Assembly (NCBI GenBank): GCA_002393555.1
Contig: DGSP01000011.1
Coordinates: forward strand, 9,347-45,591
Source: Prevotellaceae bacterium UBA4359
GTDB lineage: Bacteria > Bacteroidota > Bacteroidia > Bacteroidales > Bacteroidaceae
Direction: 5' to 3'
Length of the DNA: 36,245 nucleotides
Below are positions 22,657 through 31,200 of this stretch, one piece after another (position 1 is the first letter of the stretch; every line of letters starts with the position of its first letter). The notes under the pieces were generated by a model that saw only the letters and a program-made list of their open reading frames with translations, was not told the origin of the DNA and searched no databases. The position numbers and the translations under genes were made by a program.

Positions 22657-22953
22657 ATGAAAAGTAACGTCAAACAGTGGTTTTTCAAACTTAAATATGT
22701 GGTGGCACTCTTGGTGTTTGCCGCCTTCATCGGTTTTGTGGGCGAGAGCAGCCTGATGAACCGTTTTGCCCAACAGCGGGAAATCTCGCGGCTAAAAGGG
22801 GAAATCGATGAGTATAACCGCAAGTTTGCTCAGGACAAGAAGATACTGGATGCGCTGAAGCATGACCCCGAAGCGGTGAAGGAGGTGGCGCGTGGACGCT
22901 ATTTCATGAAGACAGACAATGAGGACATCTTCATTGTGGAGGATGACGAATGA
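22657..22953 (+). CDS. Septum formation initiator family protein (DivIC/FtsB-like)
   Basis: Small bitopic division protein of 98 aa. A short cytoplasmic N terminus is followed by one membrane segment (about 14-30, YVVALLVFAAFIGFVG), a coiled coil (about 38-70, EISRLKGEIDEYNRKFAQDK) and the conserved end PEAVKEVARGRYFMKTDNED, equivalent to the family's ARE-x-x-M-x-x-xxE. In known bacteria FtsB/DivIC joins FtsL and FtsQ at the septum; here that is by homology only. The gene overlaps the next membrane protein by 4 bp (ATGA), so the two are co-translated. Confidence 0.88.
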   Translation: MKSNVKQWFFKLKYVVALLVFAAFIGFVGESSLMNRFAQQREISRLKGEIDEYNRKFAQDKKILDALKHDPEAVKEVARGRYFMKTDNEDIFIVEDDE

Positions 22954-23363
22954 TGGAGAAGGGGAGTGGTAAAATGACGAAAGACCGAATGTTGGGTCTG
23001 CAGGAGGCTGTGGGCGAAACTTTGGTGGTTGTCGGTGCCGCAGTGTGGTTGCCTCTACGCGATGTCGCCATGTGGGTGTTTGCTGTCGGTGTGGTGCTGA
23101 TGGCCGTGGGCCGATTTGCCCAAGAACCCTTTTATCTTCGTTACGCTCAGCGTGACCCTAAAGAACTGACCATGCGACGTTTGTACCATCAGCGTGTGTT
23201 TGGCATGGTGGCATTGGTGTTGGCTGCCGTAGTGATGTGGTTGCCCGCAGGTTTTTATGGCGGCTTGTATGTGGGACCGACATCGTGGTTGGTGTTGTTT
23301 GTGATTTTTGTTGTGATAGAAGTCTATACCATCTTCCGCATTTCGGCGGTGGAAAGGCAGTGA
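22950..23363 (+). CDS. Small four-helix membrane protein, unknown function
   Basis: A 137-aa protein with four predicted membrane segments: about 22-37, 38-55, 83-99 and 112-130. Loops include RYAQRDPKELTMRRLYHQRV, a basic, probably cytoplasmic loop between helices 2 and 3. No enzymatic motif is visible. Its start overlaps the stop of the DivIC-like gene, which suggests a linked role or at least coupled expression; this pairing is common in Bacteroidota as far as I recall. An in-frame second Met follows immediately. Confidence 0.75.
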   Translation: MMEKGSGKMTKDRMLGLQEAVGETLVVVGAAVWLPLRDVAMWVFAVGVVLMAVGRFAQEPFYLRYAQRDPKELTMRRLYHQRVFGMVALVLAAVVMWLPAGFYGGLYVGPTSWLVLFVIFVVIEVYTIFRISAVERQ

Positions 23364-23453
23364 GAAAGTGACAAAATCGTTAAAAAGACATAAAAAGTGA
23401 GGGGACTTCTCTGTTTCTTCTCCCTTGGCTACATTTATTCTACTGAAAAAACG

Positions 23454-23461
23454 TAACTTTG
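23454..23461 (+). promoter_or_regulatory. -7 promoter box for purB
   Basis: TAACTTTG followed by C, an exact TAnnTTTG match, about 170 bp upstream of the purB ATG. It implies a long leader. Confidence 0.65.
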
Positions 23462-23561
23462 CAGCCGAAAAAGAGACAGAACATGCCATAAAATGGAAGA
23501 AAAACTGGCAGGGAAACATACGGAAACACTAAAATCTAAAATATCGTAACAACCGACTTGA

Positions 23562-23578
23562 GGCGTCTTGGAGACGCC
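23562..23578 (+). promoter_or_regulatory. Hairpin in the purB leader
   Basis: Perfect 7-bp stem GGCGTCT/AGACGCC with a TGG loop in the otherwise A-rich leader, 54 bp upstream of the ATG. There is no T-run, so it is not a simple terminator. A role is not known. Confidence 0.45.
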
Positions 23579-23632
23579 ACATCATTATACAAGTGAAAGC
23601 GTAGAAAGAAGAAAAAATAGAAGGAAATAGAT

Positions 23633-24979
23633 ATGAAACTGAATGCACTTACGGCTGTCTCGCCTATTGACGGCCGCTACAGAGGCAAGACTGAGAGTCT
23701 GGCTTCTTATTTCTCAGAATATGCACTTATCAAGTATCGTGTGCGTGTTGAAATCGAGTATTTCATCACGTTGTGCGAGTTGCCTCTTCCCCAGTTGAAG
23801 GACTTTGACCATGCTCTTTTTGAGCGTTTACGCAACATCTACCGCAACTTTTCCGAGGCAGATGCTCAGCGGGTGAAAGACATTGAGAAAGTGACCAACC
23901 ACGACGTGAAAGCAGTGGAGTACTTTATCAAGGAAGAACTGGACAAGATTGGCAATTTTGACCAATATAAAGAGTTCATTCACTTTGGCTTGACCAGTCA
24001 GGACATCAACAACACATCGGTGCCGCTCAGCATTAAGGACGCACTTGCTGAGGTGTACTATCCGCAGGTGGAGGAACTAATTGGCCAACTGAAGGAGTAT
24101 GCTGATGAGTGGAAAGACATCCCCATGCTGGCAAAGACGCACGGACAGCCCGCTTCGCCCACTCGTCTGGGCAAGGAAGTGATGGTGTATGTCTATCGCC
24201 TCACTGAGCAACTGAACCAACTCAAGGCATGCAAGATTACGGCCAAGTTTGGTGGCGCAACAGGCAACTACAATGCTCACCATGTTGCTTATCCTGACTA
24301 TGACTGGAAAGCCTTTGGCAATAAGTTCGTAAGCGAAAAACTTGGTTTGGAGCGTGAGCAATGGACTACCCAAATCAGTAACTATGACAACATGGGTGCC
24401 ATCTTTGATGCCATGAAGCGAATCAACACCATCATCATCGACCTCGACAGGGATTTTTGGATGTATGTGTCGATGGAATACTTCAAACAGAAAATCAAGG
24501 CAGGCGAAGTGGGGTCGTCGGCTATGCCTCACAAGGTGAACCCCATCGACTTTGAGAACTCAGAGGGCAACCTTGGCATGGCCAATGCCGTCCTTGCCTT
24601 CCTTAGCCAAAAACTGCCGGTGAGCCGTTTGCAGCGTGACCTCACAGACTCGACAGTACTTCGCAATGTGGGAGTGCCGATGGGTCACATGGTCATCAGC
24701 ATTCAATCTACTCTGAAGGGACTGCGCAAACTCCTGCTCAATCAGGATGCCATCAATCGCGACCTCGATGGCTGCTGGGCCGTTTGTGCCGAAGGCATCC
24801 AGACGATTCTGCGGCGTGAAGCCTATCCTCACCCCTACGAGGCACTCAAGGCTCTCACCCGTACTAATGCGGCCATCACCAGCGAGAGCATCGCAGACTT
24901 TATAGATGGTTTGGAGGTGTCGGAGAGCGTGAAAGCCGAACTTCGCGCTATCACTCCCCACAGTTATACAGGGATGTGA
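23633..24979 (+). CDS. purB: Adenylosuccinate lyase
   Basis: Catalyses two fumarate-releasing steps of purine synthesis: SAICAR to AICAR, and adenylosuccinate to AMP. The 448-aa protein has the superfamily signature SSAMPHKVNPIDFENSEGN (around residue 294) containing the catalytic flexible loop, and KTHGQPASPTRLGKE (around residue 169) with the conserved His. The N terminus MKLNALTAVSPIDGRYRGKT is typical of the long (E. coli-like) PurB group, and the ATG matches it. It is monocistronic by layout, with a leader of about 170 nt from the -7 box. Confidence 0.97.
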   Translation: MKLNALTAVSPIDGRYRGKTESLASYFSEYALIKYRVRVEIEYFITLCELPLPQLKDFDHALFERLRNIYRNFSEADAQRVKDIEKVTNHDVKAVEYFIKEELDKIGNFDQYKEFIHFGLTSQDINNTSVPLSIKDALAEVYYPQVEELIGQLKEYADEWKDIPMLAKTHGQPASPTRLGKEVMVYVYRLTEQLNQLKACKITAKFGGATGNYNAHHVAYPDYDWKAFGNKFVSEKLGLEREQWTTQISNYDNMGAIFDAMKRINTIIIDLDRDFWMYVSMEYFKQKIKAGEVGSSAMPHKVNPIDFENSEGNLGMANAVLAFLSQKLPVSRLQRDLTDSTVLRNVGVPMGHMVISIQSTLKGLRKLLLNQDAINRDLDGCWAVCAEGIQTILRREAYPHPYEALKALTRTNAAITSESIADFIDGLEVSESVKAELRAITPHSYTGM

Positions 24980-25089
24980 GGATTTGTAGAATGTAAAAGC
25001 GATAGTTGATACCGCAATCGTAAAATCGAAGAATATACAGTCTAAAAAATAAATTGTAAATTGTTAATTGTCAAATTGTAAATTAAATT

Positions 25090-26514
25090 ATGTCTGAACT
25101 TGAAGAATGGCAGGGCAATGCACCTGCAGCAGAAGAGAAATCTGATAACAATGGCGGTGACCGTGAGGGCTTCCGTCCATCCTACAACCGTGAAAACAGT
25201 TATGGTGGTCGTCCACAGTTCAATAGGGGTGACCGTCCGCAGCGTCCTCGTTTCAACCGAAACGACCGTGCTGCCTACAGTTCAAATGGTGTGCAGAACG
25301 AGCGTGGTTTCCGTCCAGCAGGCTTCGGTGGTTCTTCTTCCTCTGAAGAAGGTGGCTATCAGCAGCGTGGCGGCTACCAGCAGCGTCCTTACAATAATCA
25401 TGGTGGCTATCAGCAACGTGGTGGCTATCAGCAGCGTGGCGGCTACCAGCAACGTGGTGGCTATCAGCAACGTGGTGGCTACAACAATGGTGGTTATCAG
25501 CAGCGTGGCTATCAGCCCAATGGTGATCAAGAAGGAAACTTCGAACAGCAGAACGGCTATCAGCAGCGCGGTGGCTACCAGCAGCGTGGTGGCTACCAGC
25601 AACGTGGTGGCTATCAGCAGCGTGGTGGCTACAACAATCAGCGTGGTGGCTATCAGCAGCGTGGTGGCTACAACAATCAGCGTGGCGGCTATCAGCAGCG
25701 TGGTGGCTATCGTCCACACTCTGCCGACTACAATCCCAATGCTAAGTATAGCATGAAGAAGCAGATTGAGTACAAAGAGTATCTTGAAGATCCCAATGCT
25801 CCTATCCGCCTTAACAAGTTTTTGGCTAATGCAGGCGTCTGCTCTCGTCGTGAAGCCGACCAGTTCATTCAGGCTGGTGTCGTGTCGGTCAATGGAAAGG
25901 TTGTTACCGAACTTGGAACGAAAGTGCAACGCACGGATCAGGTGCATTTCCACGACCAACTTGTGAACATCGAGAAGAAGGTGTATGTCATTCTCAACAA
26001 GCCGAAGGACTACGTGACTACTTCTGATGACCCGCAGCAGCGCAAAACGGTGATGGAACTCGTGAAAAACTGCTGCCGTGAGCGCATTTACCCTGTTGGG
26101 CGTCTTGACCGCAACACCACGGGGGTGCTTCTCTTCACTAACGATGGTGATATGGCCTCCAAACTCACCCATCCTAAGTTCCTGAAGAAGAAGATTTACC
26201 ACGTCTTCCTCGACAAGAACCTGACCGCTGCCGACATGAAGCAGATAGCCGAAGGCATCACGCTCGAAGATGGTGACATCAAGGCCGATGCAATCAATTA
26301 CGCTTCCGACACTGACCGTAAGCAGGTGGGTATCGAGATTCACTCGGGTAAGAACCGCATCGTGCGCCGCATCTTCGAAAGCCTCGGCTACAAGGTATGC
26401 AAACTCGATCGCGTGATGTTTGCCGGCCTCACCAAGAAAGGTATCAAACGTGGCGACTGGCGTTTCCTCACCGAACAGGAAGTGGCCATGCTGCACACAG
26501 GACATTATGAATAA
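25090..26514 (+). CDS. RsuA/RluB-family 23S rRNA pseudouridine synthase with RGGYQQ-rich N-terminal extension
   Basis: Isomerises a uridine in rRNA to pseudouridine. Of 474 residues, the first 230 are low complexity: acidic start, Arg/Asn/Gly segment, then about 15 tandem GGYQQR units (roughly 88-210) encoded by an 18-bp DNA repeat. An S4 RNA-binding domain follows (IRLNKFLANAGVCSRREADQ), then the catalytic domain with GRLDRNTTGVLLFTNDGD, whose Asp (about residue 340) is the nucleophile, and HSGKNRIVRRIFESLGY. The enzyme part is of usual size; the disordered tail is the oddity and resembles RGG/prion-like RNA-binding tails. Such tails are known in Bacteroidota homologues. The RluB versus RluE/RsuA assignment is not certain. 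Confidence 0.92.
   Translation: MSELEEWQGNAPAAEEKSDNNGGDREGFRPSYNRENSYGGRPQFNRGDRPQRPRFNRNDRAAYSSNGVQNERGFRPAGFGGSSSSEEGGYQQRGGYQQRPYNNHGGYQQRGGYQQRGGYQQRGGYQQRGGYNNGGYQQRGYQPNGDQEGNFEQQNGYQQRGGYQQRGGYQQRGGYQQRGGYNNQRGGYQQRGGYNNQRGGYQQRGGYRPHSADYNPNAKYSMKKQIEYKEYLEDPNAPIRLNKFLANAGVCSRREADQFIQAGVVSVNGKVVTELGTKVQRTDQVHFHDQLVNIEKKVYVILNKPKDYVTTSDDPQQRKTVMELVKNCCRERIYPVGRLDRNTTGVLLFTNDGDMASKLTHPKFLKKKIYHVFLDKNLTAADMKQIAEGITLEDGDIKADAINYASDTDRKQVGIEIHSGKNRIVRRIFESLGYKVCKLDRVMFAGLTKKGIKRGDWRFLTEQEVAMLHTGHYE
25360..25713 (+). repeat. 18-bp coding tandem repeat (GGYQQR)
   Basis: Imperfect head-to-tail copies of GGTGGCTATCAGCAGCGT with synonymous changes (TAT/TAC, CAG/CAA, GGT/GGC) and a few interruptions by NNHGGY/NNGGY and a non-repeat patch (25513-25556). 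Synonymous drift with conserved protein units indicates selection on the peptide. Confidence 0.92.
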
Positions 26515-26517
26515 TTC

Positions 26518-26614
26518 AGTTAGGAGTGAGAAGTTAGGAGTTAGGAGTTGCCATGCGGATTACGTGCATCGCGTCAGCCTAACTCCTAACTCCTAACTCC
26601 TAACTTCTAACTTC
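26518..26614. repeat. GTTAGGA heptamer inverted repeat between the pseudouridine synthase gene and asnS
   Basis: A left arm of GTTAGGA heptamers (26518-26549) pairs with TCCTAAC heptamers on the right (26578-26614) around a 28-nt loop. The right arm ends 7 bp before the asnS start, so it would form a hairpin next to its ribosome-binding region. Confidence 0.85.
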
Positions 26615-26621
26615 AAAAGAT

Positions 26622-28043
26622 ATGAAACGTACAAAAATCATAGACCTTCTTCAGCGTACCGACTTCGGTGCGGAGGTCACCGTAATGGGTTGGGTACGCA
26701 CGAAGCGTGGCAGCAAGGCTGTCAACTTCATCGCTCTTAATGATGGATCCACCATCAAGAACGTACAAGTAGTGGCCGATGTGGAGAAGTTCGACCCTGA
26801 GATGATGAAACTTATCACCACTGGCGCATGTCTCTCAGTGACAGGCACGATGGTGGAGAGCATCGGTTCTGGACAGGCTGTCGAAGTGCAGGCTACCGAC
26901 ATCAAAGTGTTTGGCGAGTGTCCAGCCGACTATCCGATGCAGAAGAAAGGACAGTCCTTCGAGTATATGCGTCAGCATGCCCACATGCGTCTGCGCACCA
27001 ACACGTTTGGTGCTGTGATGCGCATTCGTCATAATATGGCGATGGCCATCCACACTTACTTCCATCAGCATGGTTATTTCTATTTCCACACCCCCATCAT
27101 TACGGCTTCCGACTGTGAAGGTGCAGGTCAGATGTTCCAGGTGACCACCAAGAACCTCTACGACCTGAAGAAGGACGAAAACGGTAGCATCATCTACGAC
27201 GACGATTTCTTCGGTAAGCAGACTTCCCTCACCGTTTCAGGTCAGTTGGAAGGCGAACTGGGTGCCACGGCCCTCGGAGCCATCTACACCTTCGGCCCCA
27301 CTTTCCGTGCCGAAAACTCTAACACCCCTCGCCACTTGGCTGAGTTTTGGATGATTGAGCCGGAAATCGCCTTCATGGACTTGGATGACTTGATGGACCT
27401 CGAAGAGGACTTCATCAAGTACTGCGTGAAGTGGGCACTCGACAACTGCAAAGACGACTTGGAGTTCCTCAACAAGATGATAGATAAGGGGCTTATCGAA
27501 CGCCTCGAAGGCATCTTGAAGCAAGACTTCGTGCGCCTTGACTACACAGAAGGTATCCGTATTCTGCAGCAAGCCATTAAGGATGGTAAGAAGTTTGAGT
27601 TCCCCTGCCAGTGGGGCGACGACCTTGCCAGCGAGCACGAGCGGTTCCTTGTGGAGGAACACTTCAAGAAGCCCGTCATCATGACTCACTACCCCAAGGC
27701 TATCAAAGCCTTCTACATGAAGATAGACGAAAAGAACCCCGTGCTTGACGGCAAGGAGATGGCACAGACAGTGCAAGGTACTGATGTGCTCTTCCCCCAG
27801 ATTGGTGAAATCATCGGTGGTTCTGTCCGTGAAGAAGACTACGGCAAACTGATGGGCGAGATTGAGGAGCGTCAAATCCCGATGAAGGACATGTGGTGGT
27901 ATCTCGACACCCGCAAGTTCGGTTCCTGCCCCCATGCTGGTTTCGGTCTCGGTTTCGAACGTCTCATCCTCTTCGTCACAGGCATGCAGAACATTCGCGA
28001 CGTCATACCGTTCCCACGCACTCCAAAGACCGCAGAGTTCTGA
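26622..28043 (+). CDS. asnS: Asparaginyl-tRNA synthetase
   Basis: Charges tRNA-Asn with asparagine. The 473-aa class IIb synthetase has an OB-fold anticodon-binding domain (VTVMGWVRTKRGSKAVNFIA), motif 2 in TFRAENSNTPRHLAEFWMIE, and motif 3 GFGLGFERLILFVTGMQNIR followed by DVIPFPRTP, where the absence of the AspRS-type insertion and the GMQNIRD pattern identify AsnRS. Full length; ATG 26622 is the expected start. The upstream spacer is filled by a heptamer inverted repeat and lacks a clear -7 box, so it may be read with the pseudouridine synthase gene. Ends in a very strong terminator at 28061. Confidence 0.97.
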   Translation: MKRTKIIDLLQRTDFGAEVTVMGWVRTKRGSKAVNFIALNDGSTIKNVQVVADVEKFDPEMMKLITTGACLSVTGTMVESIGSGQAVEVQATDIKVFGECPADYPMQKKGQSFEYMRQHAHMRLRTNTFGAVMRIRHNMAMAIHTYFHQHGYFYFHTPIITASDCEGAGQMFQVTTKNLYDLKKDENGSIIYDDDFFGKQTSLTVSGQLEGELGATALGAIYTFGPTFRAENSNTPRHLAEFWMIEPEIAFMDLDDLMDLEEDFIKYCVKWALDNCKDDLEFLNKMIDKGLIERLEGILKQDFVRLDYTEGIRILQQAIKDGKKFEFPCQWGDDLASEHERFLVEEHFKKPVIMTHYPKAIKAFYMKIDEKNPVLDGKEMAQTVQGTDVLFPQIGEIIGGSVREEDYGKLMGEIEERQIPMKDMWWYLDTRKFGSCPHAGFGLGFERLILFVTGMQNIRDVIPFPRTPKTAEF

Positions 28044-28060
28044 TTGACAGATATGATATG

Positions 28061-28110
28061 AACTCAGAAGGTGGACATCTGGCATGAGATGTCCACCTTC
28101 TGAGTTTTTT
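28061..28110 (+). terminator. Strong Rho-independent terminator after asnS
   Basis: A perfect 20-bp stem (28061-28080 with 28087-28106), a 6-nt loop GGCATG, and a T-run. Confidence 0.95.
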
Positions 28111-28183
28111 GTTTGTCGGGAAAGGAAGAACTGCCTTGAATCAGAGTCCTAAATTTTCGGCCCTTAATACAATAATGTGGTGA

Positions 28184-28208
28184 TTTCTACGTTTCTAATG
28201 GTAGAAAC
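28184..28208 (+). promoter_or_regulatory. Alternative hairpins upstream of sprA
   Basis: TTTCTAC (28184-28190) can pair with GTAGAAA (28201-28207), or GTTTCTA (28191-28197) with TAGAAAC (28202-28208); the two are mutually exclusive. They lie 45-70 bp upstream of the TTG start. No function is shown. Confidence 0.35.
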
Positions 28209-28252
28209 AAGGAAGAACAGGCTCTGGAAGCCTTGCAATATTGACGATTGGT

Positions 28253-31200
28253 TTGAAGCAGACTCTTCGAAATATATTATATATCTTATTGGTTATGACG
28301 AGCATGAGCGCTATTGCAGCAGTAGGCAATAGTCACGCATTCTCGTCATTAGGTGTTCGGTCTGCTGACACCGTGAGAGTGAAGAAGACGGATTACCCTA
28401 AAGATGTGCGTGGCGAGAACTTCTCGATGGACCTTCAAGACCCCGAAAACTTGAAGCCCGATACGGCGGTATATGACGTGAAATCAGGCTATTACAAGGT
28501 GGGTACGAAGTTGGGTGACAAGTTCCTCAGCCAACCTTGGATGATGACCCCCGAAGAGTACCTGAAGTGGGGTGAGAAGCAGTCGTTCTGGAAACACTTC
28601 AAAATGCGGAATGACTCTTTGTTCGTGACGAAAGGAAAGGAGAAGTTTGATTTCACCAACATGCACTTCGACCTTGGCCCTGCCGAGAAAATCTTTGGCC
28701 CTGGCGGTGTGCAAATCAAGACACAGGGAAGCGCGGAACTGAAGTTCGGCTACAACTATAAATTCACTGATAATCCGTCTCTTTCGGAGCGCAACCGCAC
28801 CACCAAAGCCTTTGATTTTGACGAGAAAATCAACATCAGCGTCAATGCAAAGGTGGGTGACAAGATGGACTTCAACATCAACTACAACACCGAAGCCACC
28901 TTCGACTTCGACTCCAAGAACCTGAAACTGGCCTACGAGGGTAAGGAGGACGAGATTGTGAAAAAGATTGAGGCTGGTAACATCACCTTCCCCACCAATT
29001 CGAGCCTTATCAAGGGGTCCAACTCACTGTTTGGTGTGATGACCGACCTGCAGTTCGGTCGTCTTAGGCTTCAAGCCGTGGTGAGCCAAAAGAAGTCGGT
29101 GTCGAAGACGGTGAGCAGTCAGGGAGGAAGCCAGTTAAACACCTACGAGATTCAGGCCTACGACTATGACGAAAACCGCCATTTCTTTTTGGCACACTAC
29201 TTCCACGACACCTACGACAAGGCTTGCTCGTCGCTGCCTAACATCACCAGTGGTATCACCATCAACCGCATCGAATTGTGGGTGACCAATACAGGAGGTG
29301 CAACAGAAAACACACGCAACATCATCGGTCTGGTCGATTTGGCTGAAAGACAGAAGATTGTTAATTCCAATTGGGCAGGCACAGGCTCCAACAACCCCAG
29401 CAACTCCAGCAATACGCTCTATTCCACGCTGGTGGGGGCAGCCTATGACGATGCTCGCTATACCGACAAGACAAGCAGCATGCTGGATGCCATCATGCAG
29501 GGCGGTGTGGAATATGAGAAAGTGGAGAATGCCCGCTTGCTCACGGCATCGGAATACACTCTCAATAAGCACCTTGGCTATGTGAGCCTGAAATCCACTC
29601 TTCAGTCCAATCAGGTGCTGGCTGTCGCCTTTGAATACACCTACAACGGACAAACTTATCAGGTCGGCGAGTTCTCTTCTGACCAGAAAGACAACGACCG
29701 TGCCCTGTATGTGAAGTTGCTAAAAAACACCAGCAACTCGCCCCGCATCGGCAACTGGGATCTGATGATGAAGAACGTCTATAGCCTGAGGGCACAGTCC
29801 ATCCAGAAGGAGAAGTTCAAACTCGACATCAAGTACCTGAGCGACACGACAGGTGTGAAACTCAGTTACATCCCCGAAGAGGCTTACAAGCAGACCACCC
29901 TGTTGAAAATGATGAACTTAGACCGTTTGGACGACAGCAACAAGTCGGTGCCCAACGGTAACGGAAAGTTTGACTTTGTAGAGGGCTATACCATCGAGTC
30001 CAGCACAGGACGCATCATCTTCCCTGTGGTGGAGCCTTTCGGCAGTTGGCTACGGGAGAAGTTTGGCAATGACCCTGCATTGGTCGAAAAATACTGCTAC
30101 GATGCGCTCTACGACTCCACCAAGACGGTGGCGCGGCAGATTGCCGAGAAGAACAAGTTCTCGCTGGAAGGCGAATACAAGGCATCGAGCGGAAGCCAGA
30201 TAGAACTGGGCAGTTCCTACATTCCCCAAGGCTCAGTCGTGGTTACCGCCGGTGGTGTGGAACTGACCGAAGGCAGCGACTACACCGTCGATTACCGCAA
30301 CGGCATCGTCACCATCATCAACCAGAGCATCCTCGATGCCGGCACCAACGTGAGCGTGAGCCTTGAAAGTCAGGAAGACTACTCGCTCATGCGGAAGACA
30401 ATGCTGGGTGTGAACTGGGACTACGACTTCAGCAAGAACTTCAACATCGGCGGTACCTTCTTGAAAGTGAGCGAGAAACCCCTCACCTCAAAAGTGGCAA
30501 TGGGGGCCGAACCGCTCAACAACACGCTGTGGGGACTGCACATGAACTGGAAGCAGAACTCGCAGTGGCTGACCAACATGCTCGACAAACTGCCCTTCCT
30601 CAACCTCACCGCCCCCTCCACCATCTCCTTCACGGGCGAGTATGCACAACTGAAAGCAGGAACAGCCAGCGGCACTCAGGGCAACGCCTCCTATCTGGAC
30701 GACTTTGAGAACACCAAGACACCCATCGACGTGAGCAATCCCAAGGAATGGATGCTCTCATCCACCCCTTCCCACCTCGAATACGGCAAACTGACCAACG
30801 ATGTGAAGTATGGCTACAACCGTGCCCGTCTGGCTTGGTACAACATCGACCCGCTCTTCACCCGCCGTTCCTCGTCGCTCACCCCCGGCCACATCAAGAG
30901 CGACCTCGACCAACTCTCCAACCACTATGTGCGCGAGGTCTATGTGCGAGAAATCTATCCCAACCGCGACACCAACATGGGCGAAAGCAACACGCTCAGC
31001 ATCCTCAACATGGCCTACTACCCCAGCGAGCGCGGCCCCTACAACCTCGACACCGACGTGGATGAGCATGCACGTCTGAACAATCCCGAAAAGCGTTGGG
31101 GCGGCATGATGAGGAAGTTGGACACCAGCGACTTCGAGACCAGCAACATCCAGTACATCGAGTTCTGGATGCTCGACCCCTTCATCTACACAAAGGACGA

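Noticed and set aside
23562..23578. Known purine riboswitch upstream of purB
   Set aside because: None of the conserved purine-aptamer junction sequences or loop-loop partners are visible; only one short hairpin.
25360..25713. CRISPR-like repetition
   Set aside because: The 18-bp units are contiguous, coding and without unique spacers; no cas genes are present.
25282..26505. Reverse-strand frame rich in ATTLL repeats
   Set aside because: It is the antisense of the GGYQQR tandem repeat and the pseudouridine synthase gene.
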